Below, piece after piece: positions 22,262 through 35,158 of a stretch of DNA of 64,000 bases. Source of the stretch: Zelopaecilomyces penicillatus (lineage: Eukaryota; Ascomycota; Sordariomycetes; Hypocreales; Pseudodiploosporaceae); the NCBI GenBank assembly GCA_005765155.1, contig VCCP01000001.1, positions 5,952,001 to 6,016,000 on the forward strand, read 5' to 3'. Within the stretch, counting starts at the first letter, position 1. Each line of letters begins with the position of its first letter. The position numbers were made by a program, and so were the translations under genes. The notes beneath the pieces are model-generated. The model was not told the DNA's origin. It made no database searches and was given only the letters and a program-made list of their open reading frames with translations.

Positions 22262-25200
22262 CTCGCTCTCTGGTTATGCGTGCAACTACCCGTAGGTAAT
22301 CACTATTGTGTGCTTTCACAGCTGGGGTTTGTGAGGGGAGAGGAAAGGAAAAAGAAAAGAAAAGTTGGGCAAAGGCGATCGGAGATTGGGGGACAGTCGA
22401 CAGGACCTCTATTTTTGCTCTCTACCCCCCTTCTAAGCACTCAGCTATCTGCTTTTGGTGTTTTGCAGCCGGCGCCGGCACTGGTTAGCGGTCGCACCTG
22501 CCGCTGGACTGCTTGCTTGTTCGTTCCTGCAGGCTGCTGAGTGACTAACAATTTAGCTCTGAATATTACAAGTGTGATTATTAGTCCTGGTAATAATTGA
22601 CCGGAGCATCGCCAATAAGGCCAGTCGACTTAACCACCACGGCGCCTACACCTACACCACTACGGAATACTACGCACACGTACTAATATGTATTATTAGT
22701 TGTTTATGTTCCCTGTCGTGCAATGACCGCCGAAGCGCCCTGGCAGCTTGACTAAAATCCCAGTTCTTGATCAATCCTGTGCTCTGTCCCCAGCTCACCG
22801 CCCCGCTGGCCGTGGCTGCCCCTGGCCGATGCGTTCTGGCGCAAGATTCTGGCGCAAATGATGCTGGCTGATGACGGGGGAGCTGTTCGGGGGTGCCTTT
22901 GCTAAGCCGGGGTAGGCGACGTGAAAGACAAGGTAATAGGTAGGAAGCCAATTAGGAGGTTTCGTCGGTGTCGGGCATCAGTTGTTGTTTGCAGACCTCA
23001 GTCTCCCATCTGGAGCTTCCGAGAGAGGCACGGAGCTTGGGAGGGTCCTGCTAGGAGGTCGCCTATCATATCACCTTTAGTCACGGCGACTACACGATTC
23101 AATAGGCAAGGGGATGGCCAAGGATGGCCAAGGACGCGCCCAGGAACCACCAACCAAACGCCGCCAGGTCCCTGGGCTGGCGCCTGCGTTATGGAAAACT
23201 GGGGATCGAGAGCCCGACAGAACCCGACAGGGGACCGTTTGAGCTTGCGGTGGAAGACGCTACCCATGACGCTGTCCAATACTCGTCCACCATGGCTTGC
23301 TTGGCGTTGTAGGTTGCTGGCGGTTCTGCTGATGCAGTCTGATGGGATCGTCGCTGGCATACGCATCTGTCCAGATGCGGCGAAATCAAATATCAGTTGA
23401 TTACTGTTCACGACCTGTGCACACCTGCTACACAGACTGATGATAATTAAGTTCATCGAGCACGTCCATTGCCCTACAGATATCTCCCCCAACAGGAGAT
23501 CGAGAGCCGGTTATGTCGTTGTTACGTGTTGCGTACATGCGTATATTCCCAACAACCAACACCAAAGTCCGTCAATCTAAAATTGATGGAGTACGAACTG
23601 CAAACTGCAAGGCACTAATATCGCATATTGGCTATTAGTAAATGAGCTACCGAGCTCTGCAGGTACGAAGCTTGTGCTGTGCGGATATGGCTCAATTCGA
23701 ATGGTTGGGGTTTATGATGTGATACCAGGTATTCTTGTCACCCTGTTCATTCGAACTCCAGCCAGATTGCGCAGTCTCAAAACTTTGATGGGAGAGCTGC
23801 AATGTACGTAGGTGTGTTCAACAGGAATGTCTGCGTTTGGGGAGTACCGAATACGCTAATGGATTAGTGGATTGCTATGAAAGGGGCACTTGTAAAAGTT
23901 ACGATCAGGATCCACGCAGCGTGACGAGTTGCTCTGCGCTGATCGGCCAGAAAGAGAGTCCGCCTAGGCTCGTAAGCCTCCAGTCGACCCATGTCGAGAT
24001 CGGAATATTCGAGACGTCAGCCATATTGTAACCGATGAGAAGAAGCACACAAGCAACAAGTGGATTCGTCTTCTTGTCCACCTCCGTCGGTTCCTCCGCT
24101 GCCGGTCCGCCTGCCCTCCTTAGCCTTGATATTAACCTAACGAGATCCAACTGTACTTCCCTGTTCGGGTTGGTCAGACGACATTACTTTTATTTGACTC
24201 TGAGCCCGCCGCTGGCTCCGATCCAGCTTCTTACTATGTGATATGAAGACATGATTGAAGAGTTGGATTACCAGCACTACAAATTTTACATGTTGTCATT
24301 AAGTCCGCAACATGCGGTAATTATAAGAGCCACACACCTCCATCCCGCCATGGCTGCTGCAGTGCAACGTGCCGAGGAGAAGCTGTACATACGTGCTTAT
24401 GGAGCATGGTAAACTCTTTACAGGAACATTATACGAATAATAACCCTACATACGCATGTAGACCATGGGAGAAGAGATGCAGAGGAGAAGAGAGATGAAC
24501 GCGCATGCACCTATTGCATATGCATCTCTGTAATGCCCCTGTCCATCCATCAAATCCACCGGCGGCCCCCAACGCTGCAGCTCTCAGCTTTTGTCAAAAA
24601 AAGCATGGTGTTTATTGCCGTTTGTCTGGACAATTCTAAAACGAGCCCAATCTGTCGACTAACGCGGTGACTGATTCGTGAAGATTTTGATTTTTTTTTC
24701 ATGACCCCATATTCCCCCTGCCGTGTAGTCGGCAATAGGATGATGTGTGCGAGACAATCAATCGCCAGCTGTTGGTGACATGCTTATCATTTCCTTTCTA
24801 GCGACTCTACTCCCATGATCCCATCTCTCTCATCCACTTGCCCTCTTTTGTTTCGCCCATCATCGTCATTACAGTTTAGTCTCCTGTTTCGAGCACGGCC
24901 ATGACAACATCCGAGCAGACAAGTGCCCTCGCGAACCCTCAACAGCGAACCCAGTCGATCATATTTAGCCGAGCCTCCCTTTCTAATGGGCCTTCCACTT
25001 TCTGAAATCTGTTGCCCCGCAATGGGCGTTTTTATCTTTCTATACACAGCTAGGGCTGGAGAGACGGTTAAGCCTGAGAATGCCGTTTGTTCGTGAGGCG
25101 CGGGTGATTAGGGTAGGTGCTACGAACAGGCTGTGTGGAGACGCGGGCGGACTGGTTTCATGTTCTAGAGCCGACCCAAGTAATAAGTGACTGAGTTTGA

Positions 25201-25806
25201 GCACCTCCGTCTGACTGCTTCCGTATCCCGTACCACTTTACGGAGTACAATGATACTACTATACTTGCGTATAATAGCCCGGCATACCGTCTCCAAATGC
25301 CGATGGACAACGGTTGCAGCGCCAAGGAGGCGGCTCTGTGGCGGCAGATCAAGACATCCTTTCTTATGGGATGGGGATGTTCCTTGTTGAACCTACAATC
25401 CTACTACGTACGGCGCAGTATAACCCTCTCTTCCTATGGATGAAAATTGCCATGCCAAACTCGTAAACATCGCCGAGGAGGAGGAGGAGGATCGAGCGTT
25501 GCGTTTCCCTAGATATCGTCCTCCAGGGGACTTCCCAGGTAATTTCATTCCAGAACAATTTTGAATCTCACGCCCCTTGCTTAGTTGGGTCTGGCGCATC
25601 GGATTCGATCCAGCCTGGGGAGGGGGGGGCCATCGTTGGCGCCAACCACCTCTCATCCGACCCTCATATCTCACAAAGTCATCCCAACAAATGTCTGGCC
25701 ATGACCTTCCCCCCCGGCCGCCGAGCCCTGCCCGTCATTACTGTAAGAAATACGTATCTGACATCGGAAGACGTCAGGCGGCCAAATTTACCATAGCGCC
25801 AAATAG

Positions 25807-25825
25807 CCCCCCCCCCCCCCCCCCC
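25807..25825 (+). repeat. Poly-C tract (19 nt)
   Basis: Run of 19 C in the gene-free region. Such tracts are unstable and error-prone in assembly, so the exact length is uncertain. Confidence 0.9.
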
Positions 25826-26581
25826 GATGCCTGGTCAAGTTGTCATCATTCCAAATCGCATCGTGGGGAAAATTGCGTTGATTGTGTTATGCTTATTACA
25901 AGTGCCAATCAATCAGCATCTGCTCTGCATACATAACGTACAAACAAACGTACCGGTACACCTACACCTTACCCAGCCCCCTTTTGGAATGCTCACATAT
26001 AGGCAGGCTGGCAAGATGTAAGGGCGGAGCTGAAATATCATGTTGGGTATGGTACATACATGTTGTGCTCGTGCGCTGTACATGTTCCTGACTCGCTGTT
26101 TGATAATATCAGTTCCTCGCAACAGCGTCCCATTGAATGCTGCCGATGCTCGCATGGACCCAATTACCGAGTGTCTGTTCCTACATATTACATATTCCCA
26201 ATTTCGCTCAGAAAATGGATGCGGTTCCAGATCGGACAAATTCTCACACATTTTTCTGGGATTGTCTTGTAATGAATGTGTCACATGTATGTCCTGCAAA
26301 GTGGCTGCGTGTGAGTGTCTATCAGCACATGCATATGTGCCTCGCATCTTGTTTCCTTTTTGTCTTGTACGTCCGCCCTCGAGGAAAAAAAACTATTCAG
26401 CCCTGTGTGCTATTTTTGTTCTTCTTCCTTGTACAGTGTGAGTGTGTACCCACCTACGTCGGGTAACTTTCTCGAGGCATATGCTCGTTTTACGTTTGTA
26501 TGAGACCGGTTGCTGTGACGTCGTAACGTATTAAATTTTGTTTTGCTACATGGCACCTATTTGAACTTGAACACCTAGGTA

Positions 26582-28007
26582 TCAAGCCTTCTTGGCCCAG
26601 GTCTCCCACTCAAATGCGGCCCTCATGAACGGGCCGGAACCCTTGTAGTCGTTTGCTGTTCGCCTAACACTGGTGTAGTACTATGCACGGGGGTCGCCAC
26701 TAACGTTAGTTTTGATCATTCAATCAAGGCAAATATATGGTTAGGTAAAGGGATGTTCAAGGTTTGACTGCTGTTGCTATTATTGCTTACCTCAAACGTC
26801 ACATTGGATGTGACAAGACCACATTCAGCCACCGTGCCGGTGAATTGAAGCGTGCCATTCTGCTGTGGTGAGATGAATTGCTTCACCAAGCCCTGGTACG
26901 CCTTTTGCGCAACTGCCAGGTAATCCACCTTGCTAATATAGCCGAGCTTGATTCCCTTGAGAAGACCATATGTGAACATGGCCGACCCGCTGGCCTCGAT
27001 GTAGTTTCCCTGGCGCGTGGGATACGGCTCGTTCATGACCTGGTACCAACCGCCCGAGGCCGGATCCTGCGTCTTCTTGAGCGCCGCGGCTAGGGAGGTA
27101 TAGTAACCCAGGAGTTTCTTATAGCCGGGATGCGTCCTGGGGAATACTTGGAGGGTCTCGATGAGCGCCATGACATACCATCCGACGGCCCGGCCCCAGA
27201 CATTGGGAGCTCGTCCAGTCTGGGGATCAGCCCACACGCAATCTTTCGTCTCGCACCAGCCGTGGACCAGCAGACCCGATGATGCCTCGATCGTGTTCAG
27301 GTGGACCAAGTCGAATTGGTGCACAATGTCGTTCCAAGCTGTTGTATTCTTCACGTCAAACATGCGCGTCCACTGGGCGTAGAAGGAATCTGCCATGAAG
27401 ATTCCATCGAGCCACATCTGGTTGGCGAAGATCGGCTTGCGGTGCCTATAGCGTCATCATACGTATACGGTATTAGCTCATCGCGAACCCATCATATATT
27501 CAAGATTTATTCTCTTGTCCAATTATATAAACAGAAGCAGACCGTTCAAAGAAGATACGAGACACCAATGCAAGCAAGAAACAAAGAATAAAGCTACACT
27601 TACCAAAACCCTCCCGAGGGTGTCCTCGGGTGCGTGTCCAGCTGCTTTCGAATGAGCTCCGCGGCAGACTTGTACTTCTGCTGGCCGGTGAGCTTGTAGA
27701 GATACAAGTGATTGGTTCCCAGACGATACTCGTCAAGAGAATAGACGTTGGGGTTCCAGCCCTTGACGGTGCCGTCATCCTGAACCACCGCGTCGATCTG
27801 ACCCTTATACCAATCCAGGTACTTTTTATCTCTCGATAGCTCGTATGCCTTCTCAATGCCGAAATAGAGCGTTGCCTCCTGGTAGCCGAGGCCCGCCTTG
27901 ACCCCCTTGCTAATGAAAGTGTCGGCCAACCATGTCAAGTGTGTCTGTTGCGTGCGCTCGACAACGGCCGCAGCTGCAGCCACTGCGAAGAAGAGTATTG
28001 ACTTCAT
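26582..28007 (-). CDS. GH105-type unsaturated rhamnogalacturonyl/glucuronyl hydrolase
   Basis: Secreted glycoside hydrolase of the GH88/GH105 (YteR-like) fold. These enzymes remove the unsaturated uronic acid left at the non-reducing end by polysaccharide lyases during pectin or plant-polymer breakdown. Three exons: 27604-28007, 26791-27445 and 26582-26680; introns of 158 and 110 bases; 385 residues. The N-terminus (MKSILFFAVAAAAAVVE) looks like a short signal peptide. Family motifs include LGYQEATLYFG, FANQMWLDGIFMA, PNVWGRAVGWYVMAL and the Asp/Trp-rich (alpha/alpha)6-barrel pattern. The last join gives NVTFE-YYTSVRRTANDYKG, matching the conserved Tyr-rich C-terminus; without it the frame would run into a stop. 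No lyase or sugar transporter gene is nearby, so the substrate is open. Confidence 0.92.
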
Positions 28008-29038
28008 GGCGATGTGGAGATGGAATCCTCACTTAAGAAAAGACCAAACTCGATTGAAACTCGATGTCAAAAGAATTGAGATTGACTCAGAAGGGTTTTC
28101 GCTTGAAGAATCATCTCATTTATAAGAAAAGCTCGAGCCGCACACGGCAAAAGAAAACAAACAGCTCAATCAAATTCTCCTCTCCCAATTGGCATTGTCG
28201 GTATTAGGCGGGACAAAGTCTGGGGAAATTGTAGTCGGCCCGGATGAATCCACGGATGCTGGAAGAGGAGGGTAACATTGGAGATTTCCAAGGTCTCAGC
28301 TATTATTCCTCCAATGACAGCCCTGCGGCCAATTTACAAAGTTCTGACCGAAAAGCACGCGGGAACCAAAAGACTAGGTAGATACATAATAATGAATTGT
28401 TGCGGAGGAATATTCGCGGATTTAAGCTTAATCCTTCAATGATCTAGATGGGGATGTGACTTCATGCAGTGTAGAATTTCTCCAAGCGAAGTGGTGGTGC
28501 ATGCATGGGTCCGGAGCGTTCGGAGAAGTCTTGTGTGTCTTTTTGAGGCGGCTTACATACATCTACCTAGCAACACAAAAACATGTTCTGGAGTCGTAGT
28601 GGTGGGAATTTATACATCATTCACCTATTATGTCAGATGAACCGCTTGAGTTATACTTGGCAGAATATCTCAACCTCAGCACTGTGTTTTCAAGGGTTCG
28701 AAGCCAATTCATCGTTCGCAGATCATACAGCTAGCATACAGGCGGGAGAGGGGGTGCTTTTTAAAGCCTCTAGATTTCAAGAACAAAATGTGGAGGAACG
28801 GGGGTTTAATAGGAGTGCCGCTCTTCACAAGATAACGCTCCAATGGCAGCACTGATGCTTCTGATTGTAGCAACATTGGCAGCTATCGCTCAAAATCGTA
28901 ACAGTCCCTAGTAATAGTAGTAAAACAGTTATATAGCTAGTATACTAACAGATACAGGCTCATCAAACAGATCCAACATCACGTCATTCAAATAACAAGA
29001 CCAAGTGAATTTCTTTCTTACCGGACGAAAGCCCTCTT
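28008..29038. other. Intergenic region, GH105 promoter side
   Basis: Contains the GH105 promoter (28008 rightwards) and the 3' flank of the D-lactate dehydrogenase gene. Nothing else could be supported. Confidence 0.55.
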
Positions 29039-31061
29039 TCATTCATCAAAGACCTTTCCCGGATTCAATAGCCAGCTATACCGAATTAGCCTCCTAGAAT
29101 TTTGAAAGCAACCAAAGAGGAGACCTACTGCGGATCAAGCGTATCTTTTAACGCTTTCATGACACCAATCGTGGGTGGGCTAAGCTCTTGCAACAAGCAT
29201 GACTATCACTCGTCAGCAATTGCCAAAGTTGACCAATATGTTGTGACTTACCTTCTTTCCTAGACCAATACCATGTTCGCCCTACATCCCAAACTTGTCA
29301 ATATTCCTACATTCCCGATAGTATGAGTGGCTTCAACGTACCGATACTGTTCCCTCCATCTCTATCGCCCCCTTCACCATTGTTTCAACGCAATCTGCCA
29401 CTGCCTTCCGATCATCGGGACTATTCGGATTATACATGATCAATTGATGAAAATTGCCGTCCCCAACATGGCCCAGGACGCTGTTGTAAAGCCCCAGCTT
29501 GGTTGCCTTGTCTTGGGAAGCTTCTGTTTCCTGATCAGCACAAGGCTATGTATATATGATGCAAAATGCTCTCCACGCACCAATAAGATCAGCCATGCGA
29601 GAGATAGGAACAGCCACGTCCGTTGACCAGGGCTGTGTGCCCTTTGGCCTCACGGCCATTGCTGCCCATGCGGCTTGCTTTCGTGCCGCCCATAAAGAGT
29701 TCATATCAGCCTCGCTTTTTGCAAACTCGAAAGATTCGCATTCGTGAAGTCGAGCTATTTGTTCCGTTGAGTGGATGTCATACTTGATTGATTCTTTAGT
29801 GCCCGAGAATCTGCAGGGTGATTTTTGTTAAAACTTTTTTTCATCAAACAACCCTTTTTGTCGTTGTACTCAGCGACTCACTTGATGAATAGAGTTGGCA
29901 TTTCCTCCCATATTCTACCCCCAGCGCCTCCATTTTTGTTAATCGTTCTCATTTGCACATTATCCATGAGCTCCAGTGCTGCTAGTGGTAATCCACTGCG
30001 CACCATACGTGAGGCTGCATTTGAGGCCTCACGAATGGTTGGAAAGGTCACAGTTGCCACACTGAAAGTAGATGGTATGACAGCCAGCTTCAGCGTGGCC
30101 TCGGTGATGATTCCCAAAGTTCCTTCTGATCCAGTAAACAGGGAATTCAAATTGTATCCGGCCGATGTTTTCCTGGGACGGTGTCTTGTTTTGATGACGG
30201 AACCATCTGCTAGAACAACAGTCAAATTAATGACGTAGTCTTTCATTGTACCGTATCTCATGGCATTGGTTCCACTGCAATTGGTAGCCACCATGCCACC
30301 TATCAAGGCAGTTGGACTTGGATCAAGGGGTAGGAATAGCCCGCTATCCTTAATCTCGTCGTTCAAGTTCGTCCAGTTAACGCCCGGTTGTACCACAACA
30401 TCCATATCTTCTGGGTGAAATTCGACAATCTTGTCCATGGCGGACAGGTCGATGCATATACCCGAGTACGGCGAGGTGAAATTTCCTTCAACGCTAGAGC
30501 CTGCTCCGTATGGAATCATGGGAACTTTGTACTTGGTACATATTTGTGCGATGGCCGACACCTGCTCTGTCGAAGAAGGCCATACGACAGCCACTGGCCT
30601 CTCGTTTGTATTTGAGGTGGATAATTCGGATTGTCCATGCTCCTCCAGGTCGTCTTTATCAACACTGACAAACTCTTCCCCTAAAACATTACGAATCTCG
30701 TCTACTGCCTTTTTTGACACTCAGCACTGCTACAACTCAAGTACCCGGTGTGGGATGATTGTAAGAAACCTACTTTAAGCATAGTCGTTTTATCCGCATA
30801 CTTGGAGTGTAGTAATTGAGAGCGCAGGGCAGTCTCGCGCCATCTAGAGTCATTTGATACGTCAAGGGAAGGTAATTTTAACACTGCGGCGGTTGTGAGA
30901 CCACCGAGCAAAACACCGGCAGCAATAAATCCCAAAGCTTGACTTCCAGCTCCTCTAGTAGAACTTGATGAAGATAGCGCTCGCGCTTTCCAAGGGGGGC
31001 CGTGGACAGAGGCAATTCGCGGGCGACGCGCAAGGGCTGCGAAAATAGAGCAACGGGCCAT
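29039..31061 (-). CDS. DLD1: D-lactate dehydrogenase (cytochrome), mitochondrial
   Basis: FAD flavoenzyme of the inner mitochondrial membrane that oxidises D-lactate to pyruvate and passes electrons to cytochrome c. Seven exons: 30774-31061, 29882-30708, 29581-29810, 29342-29523, 29252-29281, 29129-29202 and 29039-29075; introns are 49-71 bases. The sum is exactly 555 residues. The N-terminus is an Arg/Ser-rich presequence with no acidic residues, then a hydrophobic helix (about 38-60). The FAD-binding_4 domain shows PYGAGSSVEGNF, GGMVATNCSGTNAMRYG and TGSEGTLGIITEATL. The FAD-oxidase C-terminal domain shows LGHVGDGNFHQL and GEHGIGLGKK, the latter encoded by a single 30-base exon. The C-terminus DPHWLLNPGKVFDE is restored by the last splice. 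It is divergent from MED16. A closely related 2-hydroxyglutarate dehydrogenase is less likely given the motifs. Confidence 0.96.
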
Positions 31062-31872
31062 GTTTCGGAGGGTTTGTTACAGGGTAGGCAATTTGATGGA
31101 ACTTGCAAAGCACGACTGGCCAGCCACCGGGTGACTAATAGGTAAAACCGGCGTGCCTGAAGATTCTATAGTATTCCAGAGAGCTGGGATTTACCTATAT
31201 GTGATATGAATCAGTCGTCAATTGATAGCTAATCATAGTTCGTAGGGCAAGCTCACTCACCAAGACGAAGCTGACAGATCAAAATAGAGCGACAACAATG
31301 ACAGGCGTGCCTTGGATTTACTAGTAGTACAAACAATCAAAAGACTAGGAAGATTGGGCGGGTTTAGAGCCAAACAAAGCGATGGCAAATATTCGGTTTT
31401 TACAATACATAGAGTATCCGCAATGATCACTACTGGATCCTTTACTTCTGCAAACAAAAGTGTAGGAATGAAGAGCTCAACTCACCTCCATTTAATACCG
31501 AGAGATGTTGCCATTGGCTTACGAGAGATACTCTGACCTCAAAGTCCAAATGCCGGCGTTCTACCGACAGGCCATTCAGGCAGCTTGTCAGTGTGTCACT
31601 GTGGCTGAAGCTCACAAGTCTACGCCACGCCACTCAAAGAAGTTCAAAGATCAACCTGCCTTATCCTTGGGCAATGAATCTTCTTGCGCTTTGGCACAAG
31701 GTTACAGGCAATTGCTTCCTTCGTCCGAGTCAGACGTGATTTGTTGATGATTCATGCCCCTTTCGTGTGCCGATACAGTCTTTTTGTGATATTTACTTGC
31801 AGCGACTTGTTGTAAACAGTGGCAAGTTTTTGGATGCCATTCCCTTCATGTTAACCTTGCTCCGATCCTCCC
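31062..31872. promoter_or_regulatory. Bidirectional intergenic region between DLD1 and MED16
   Basis: The 811 bases between the two divergent start codons must contain both promoters and 5' UTRs. I could not identify specific transcription-factor sites with confidence. Confidence 0.6.
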
Positions 31873-34800
31873 ATGACGGCCAACAAGATGCCTCTCATGC
31901 TGGACAGCGCTGTGCCTGTTGACCTCAACGATGTGGACGACCTCTTTGGTGACGGCGTCGCCCTGTCTCTGCCGGAACGCACCCAAAGCAAACAGCTGCT
32001 TCAGCGGATTGACGATCTGAGACGTCGCGGTTGCTGCCAGTATACGCGCCGAGCCCTGTCCTATCCCGCGTGTCCCAAAAACCTAGCTGACAGCTCTGTA
32101 GGGCCGTAGCGTGGTCCAAATCAGGAACCATTGCTACCATCACGCCCGATGGGCAGTCGCTTGAACTCCGATTCTTAAGATGCCACCCGGACAATGGCTC
32201 TTGGGACCTGAGTGAGCCGACCACTTGCCATCTAGTCAAAGGCACGCCAGCCATCCCGTTGGTTCATCTCGAATGGGGTGCTACCAACAGTCCTGACTTG
32301 GCGGTTATTGATGCCGTGGGGAGGGTTGTCCTTGTCAGCTTCTCGATATCCCTTAACCACCCATTTGTCACGCGGAAATGGGACACGGATAATGTCGACG
32401 ATGTCCACGCAGTGGTGGGATGCCACTGGCTTGCTGTAGCACCACCAAACCAACAAGTGAGTAGGTCTCACACCTGAGCAGCATGAAAAATTGTGCCCTG
32501 ACTTTTTCAGAAACCCTACAATGTAATGTATGGCCCGGCTTCGAAACACGGCAACATCTACCAATACGAGAGCTCCTTTGTACATGCTAGCGGTCCAAGT
32601 CATCCTCACTCATCCAAAAGCGCCCTCTTTTGCGTGACAACTACAGGAATGTTGAAAATGTTCTGGTCCCAAAATAACAACAGGATGGAGGAAACGACCA
32701 TGGAACTCGAGAGCGTAAACTCATCAGACGACCTTGTTACACATGCAGCCCTAGCGTCTGACAAGAGTAGGATCATCTCAGCCACCCGCTCAATGAAAGT
32801 TACAAACAGTACTAACAACATCTTAGAATTCTTGATTGTTGCTGTTGCCACAGCCTCCAAACAGCTGAGGCTTGTCAAGATTGAAATTCAGTGGAGTGGT
32901 CCGGGGTCCCAACCTGATAAGAACCCGTTGCCTCAAAATGCTCGCCTTAGCCCATCTCTTGTCGAGAAGCACCTTGCCGCAACCAATTGGTTGCATAATG
33001 GCCCCGACGATGTGAATAATGATTTGTCAATGGCGCAGCTTTCTCATTTGCACGTTCTCCCTTCGCTCATGGATAACACCGGGAAAAATACGGTGCCGCC
33101 TATGATCGTTGCTGTGAGATTACGCGCCCCTAATACAAGATCTTACCAAATGGCCCAAACCGTTCTCGACCGCTGGGAGGCTATTGATCAGCGACAAACG
33201 CTGCACCCAGCTTTTGAGCAACTTGGAAACCGAAGAAATAGCATCTCGACGGAGCTCCCGAGTTCCATGAGGCTGCAAAAATTGGAACCAATTATTATAA
33301 ACAAGGTGTTGATCGGAATACAGCCTATTCAATTTGGAAAAGTCCTAGTTTTGACCATGTCGGATGGCACCGTGGAGTACCGGGATAGATTCACCTTTGA
33401 AGAGCTTTATGTCGCAGAGGATACAAACAAGGTCATGAGTCTGCGCCAAGTAGGCTGGACATTCAACGAAGAAGGACCCTGTGAGTGCTTGAAGACAGCC
33501 AAAGAGTTGAGAGATGAGACGTTGTTGACTTTCTATTCTAGGCCTACAGGCTGCGTTCTCTCCTACTCACTGCTCAATGATTCAGATGGGAGATGATGGG
33601 AAAATCAGGTGGAGCAAATTACATTATCCCCTTGGTGATATTGGGAATACAATGCAAGATGGTGAGTTTTTGTTTTTGTTTTTGGCATTTTAGTCGAGGG
33701 TTGCAAATCTGACTGCCAGTAGTTCATTACGCTGCCAGCATTGCTGGTCTTACAGTCACTGTTGCATCATCAATGTGGTACCAAAGTAATTGTGATGACA
33801 TGCTTGCTATAGTGCAGCCGTTCACAACAAAAAAGAGTGAGCCGACCCCATATTTGATTTAACTGGAGTTGCTGTTACTAACTAGAGTAGAATTTGTTCA
33901 AGATTGGATTAGTGAAATTATTCGCATACTTAAGATACAAGTGGACTATTCGGAAGAACTTCACCATGATTCACTGATGAGGAATGTATCTTTACAGTCA
34001 TGTCTTAGCATCATGAATGGCTTAGGATTTAGGGGCGAATTTCATGCCAGATCCTTCCAAAGCAAAGTTGCAATGGTTGACTTGAACATTCGCAACGTTG
34101 TTATTCTTATCACGCTTGCGAGCAATACGCCTGTTACGGTCAGGGAGAAGATGAGCCCACTTGATGAGCACGGTATGTATGCCTGAACTGGAGCAGCCAT
34201 ATTATGCTTTATGACCACGGTGACTGACATGCAACAAACAGAGGTGGTTGATGCACTGGCGGGTTGTGCCAAATGGTCATTGGATCTCTTGGCCTGGCTC
34301 ATAGACAGCCTTTTTGGGCTGATGAACGACAGCGAATTCATGGACAGGCTGGTACCGCCGCGATACGCGGAGGCGACACCGTTCCTACATGAGAGAAACG
34401 ATGTTTCTTTACACCTGTTGCTCTGTTCGTCTAGCAGGAGCTTCCTGTCAGCCATTTGTCGTAGGATATCGCATCTGGAGGCTCTGAGCACTAGAGCCAT
34501 AGAGTTTTACAGGCGACAATCGGCGACAGCAGACCAGTCTGGGGCAAGCAAGCCGCCCAATGCGCAGCTCCAGCAAGCATACCAGAAGATGCAACATGTA
34601 ACATCGTCCACTTTGATCAAAGTAAGTGAGTTTGAGAAGCTTCTCAATAGCATCGGGGCGGATGTTAGACAGTGCTATCAGACCTTTCTGCCAAACCTGG
34701 TCAAGCACAGCACGAACGCACCACAGGGCAAACAAATCGATGTGGCCGTGAAACAGGCACAATTCCAAATCGAGATGGGCATGCTGTTGGGCGGCTCACC

Positions 34801-35158
34801 ACCACCGGCGTTCCTGCTTCTTATCAAGAAATTCTTCACAAAAGACCTTCCAGCGTTCCGCAGTCTGACAGACCCAGCCAAGCTGTTCTTTGCAGACTTT
34901 GAACTCCTCCGAATACAAGACGACAGCCGTAGTCTGGCAGCTAGGAAAGCCAAAGGCACATATGTTGACATGTTCAAAAGGAGCGAGCTGCAAATGAGTG
35001 AGGGATCGCCGCGGTGGAGACGATGTACAAGGTGTGCAGCCGTGATGGAAGATGTCTTTGGGAGCCGGCCTGGATTCACGTTTGTCCTTGGCCAGCAGCG
35101 AAAATGCTCATGCGGAGGTTACTGGGCCTTATTACCAGAGGGGAAGCTGCTTCTGTGA
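31873..35158 (+). CDS. MED16: Mediator complex subunit 16
   Basis: Tail-module subunit of the RNA polymerase II Mediator complex (Sin4 in yeast), linking activators to polymerase. Seven exons: 31873-32039, 32102-32456, 32511-33480, 33542-33661, 33720-33836, 33891-34172 and 34242-35158; 975 residues. The N-terminus (VDLNDVDDLFGDG, then CCQAVAWSKSGTIATITPDG) opens a WD-like propeller that carries through exon 3. Conserved blocks follow: FVQDWISEIIRIL, SLQSCLSIMNGLGFRGEF and EVVDALAGCAKWSLDLLAWL. The C-terminus has paired cysteines (CTRCAAV and CSCGGYW) resembling a zinc ribbon. An in-frame ATG at 31888 is an equally plausible start. Exon 6 needs the third AG of a short cluster (ending 33890) because earlier ones bring in a stop. 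The fourth intron has two usable acceptors three bases apart. Confidence 0.93.

Larger units (their letters stand above)
22194..26581. other. Gene-free region of 4.4 kb
   Basis: The left end is the promoter and 5' UTR of the mucin-like gene and includes a GT microsatellite at 22242-22261. The right end is the 3' flank of the GH105 gene. Between them I found a poly-C tract (25807-25825) and scattered open frames of at most about 160 codons, in conflicting frames and without domains. No tRNA-like cloverleaf was recognised. A non-coding RNA cannot be excluded. Confidence 0.5.

Noticed and set aside
25577..25936. Possible tRNA T-arm (GGATTCGATCC-like) near 25608
   Set aside because: No matching D-arm, anticodon arm or acceptor stem could be assembled around it.
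29825..30238. Plus-strand open frame of 137 codons
   Set aside because: Antisense shadow of the D-lactate dehydrogenase exon 2.
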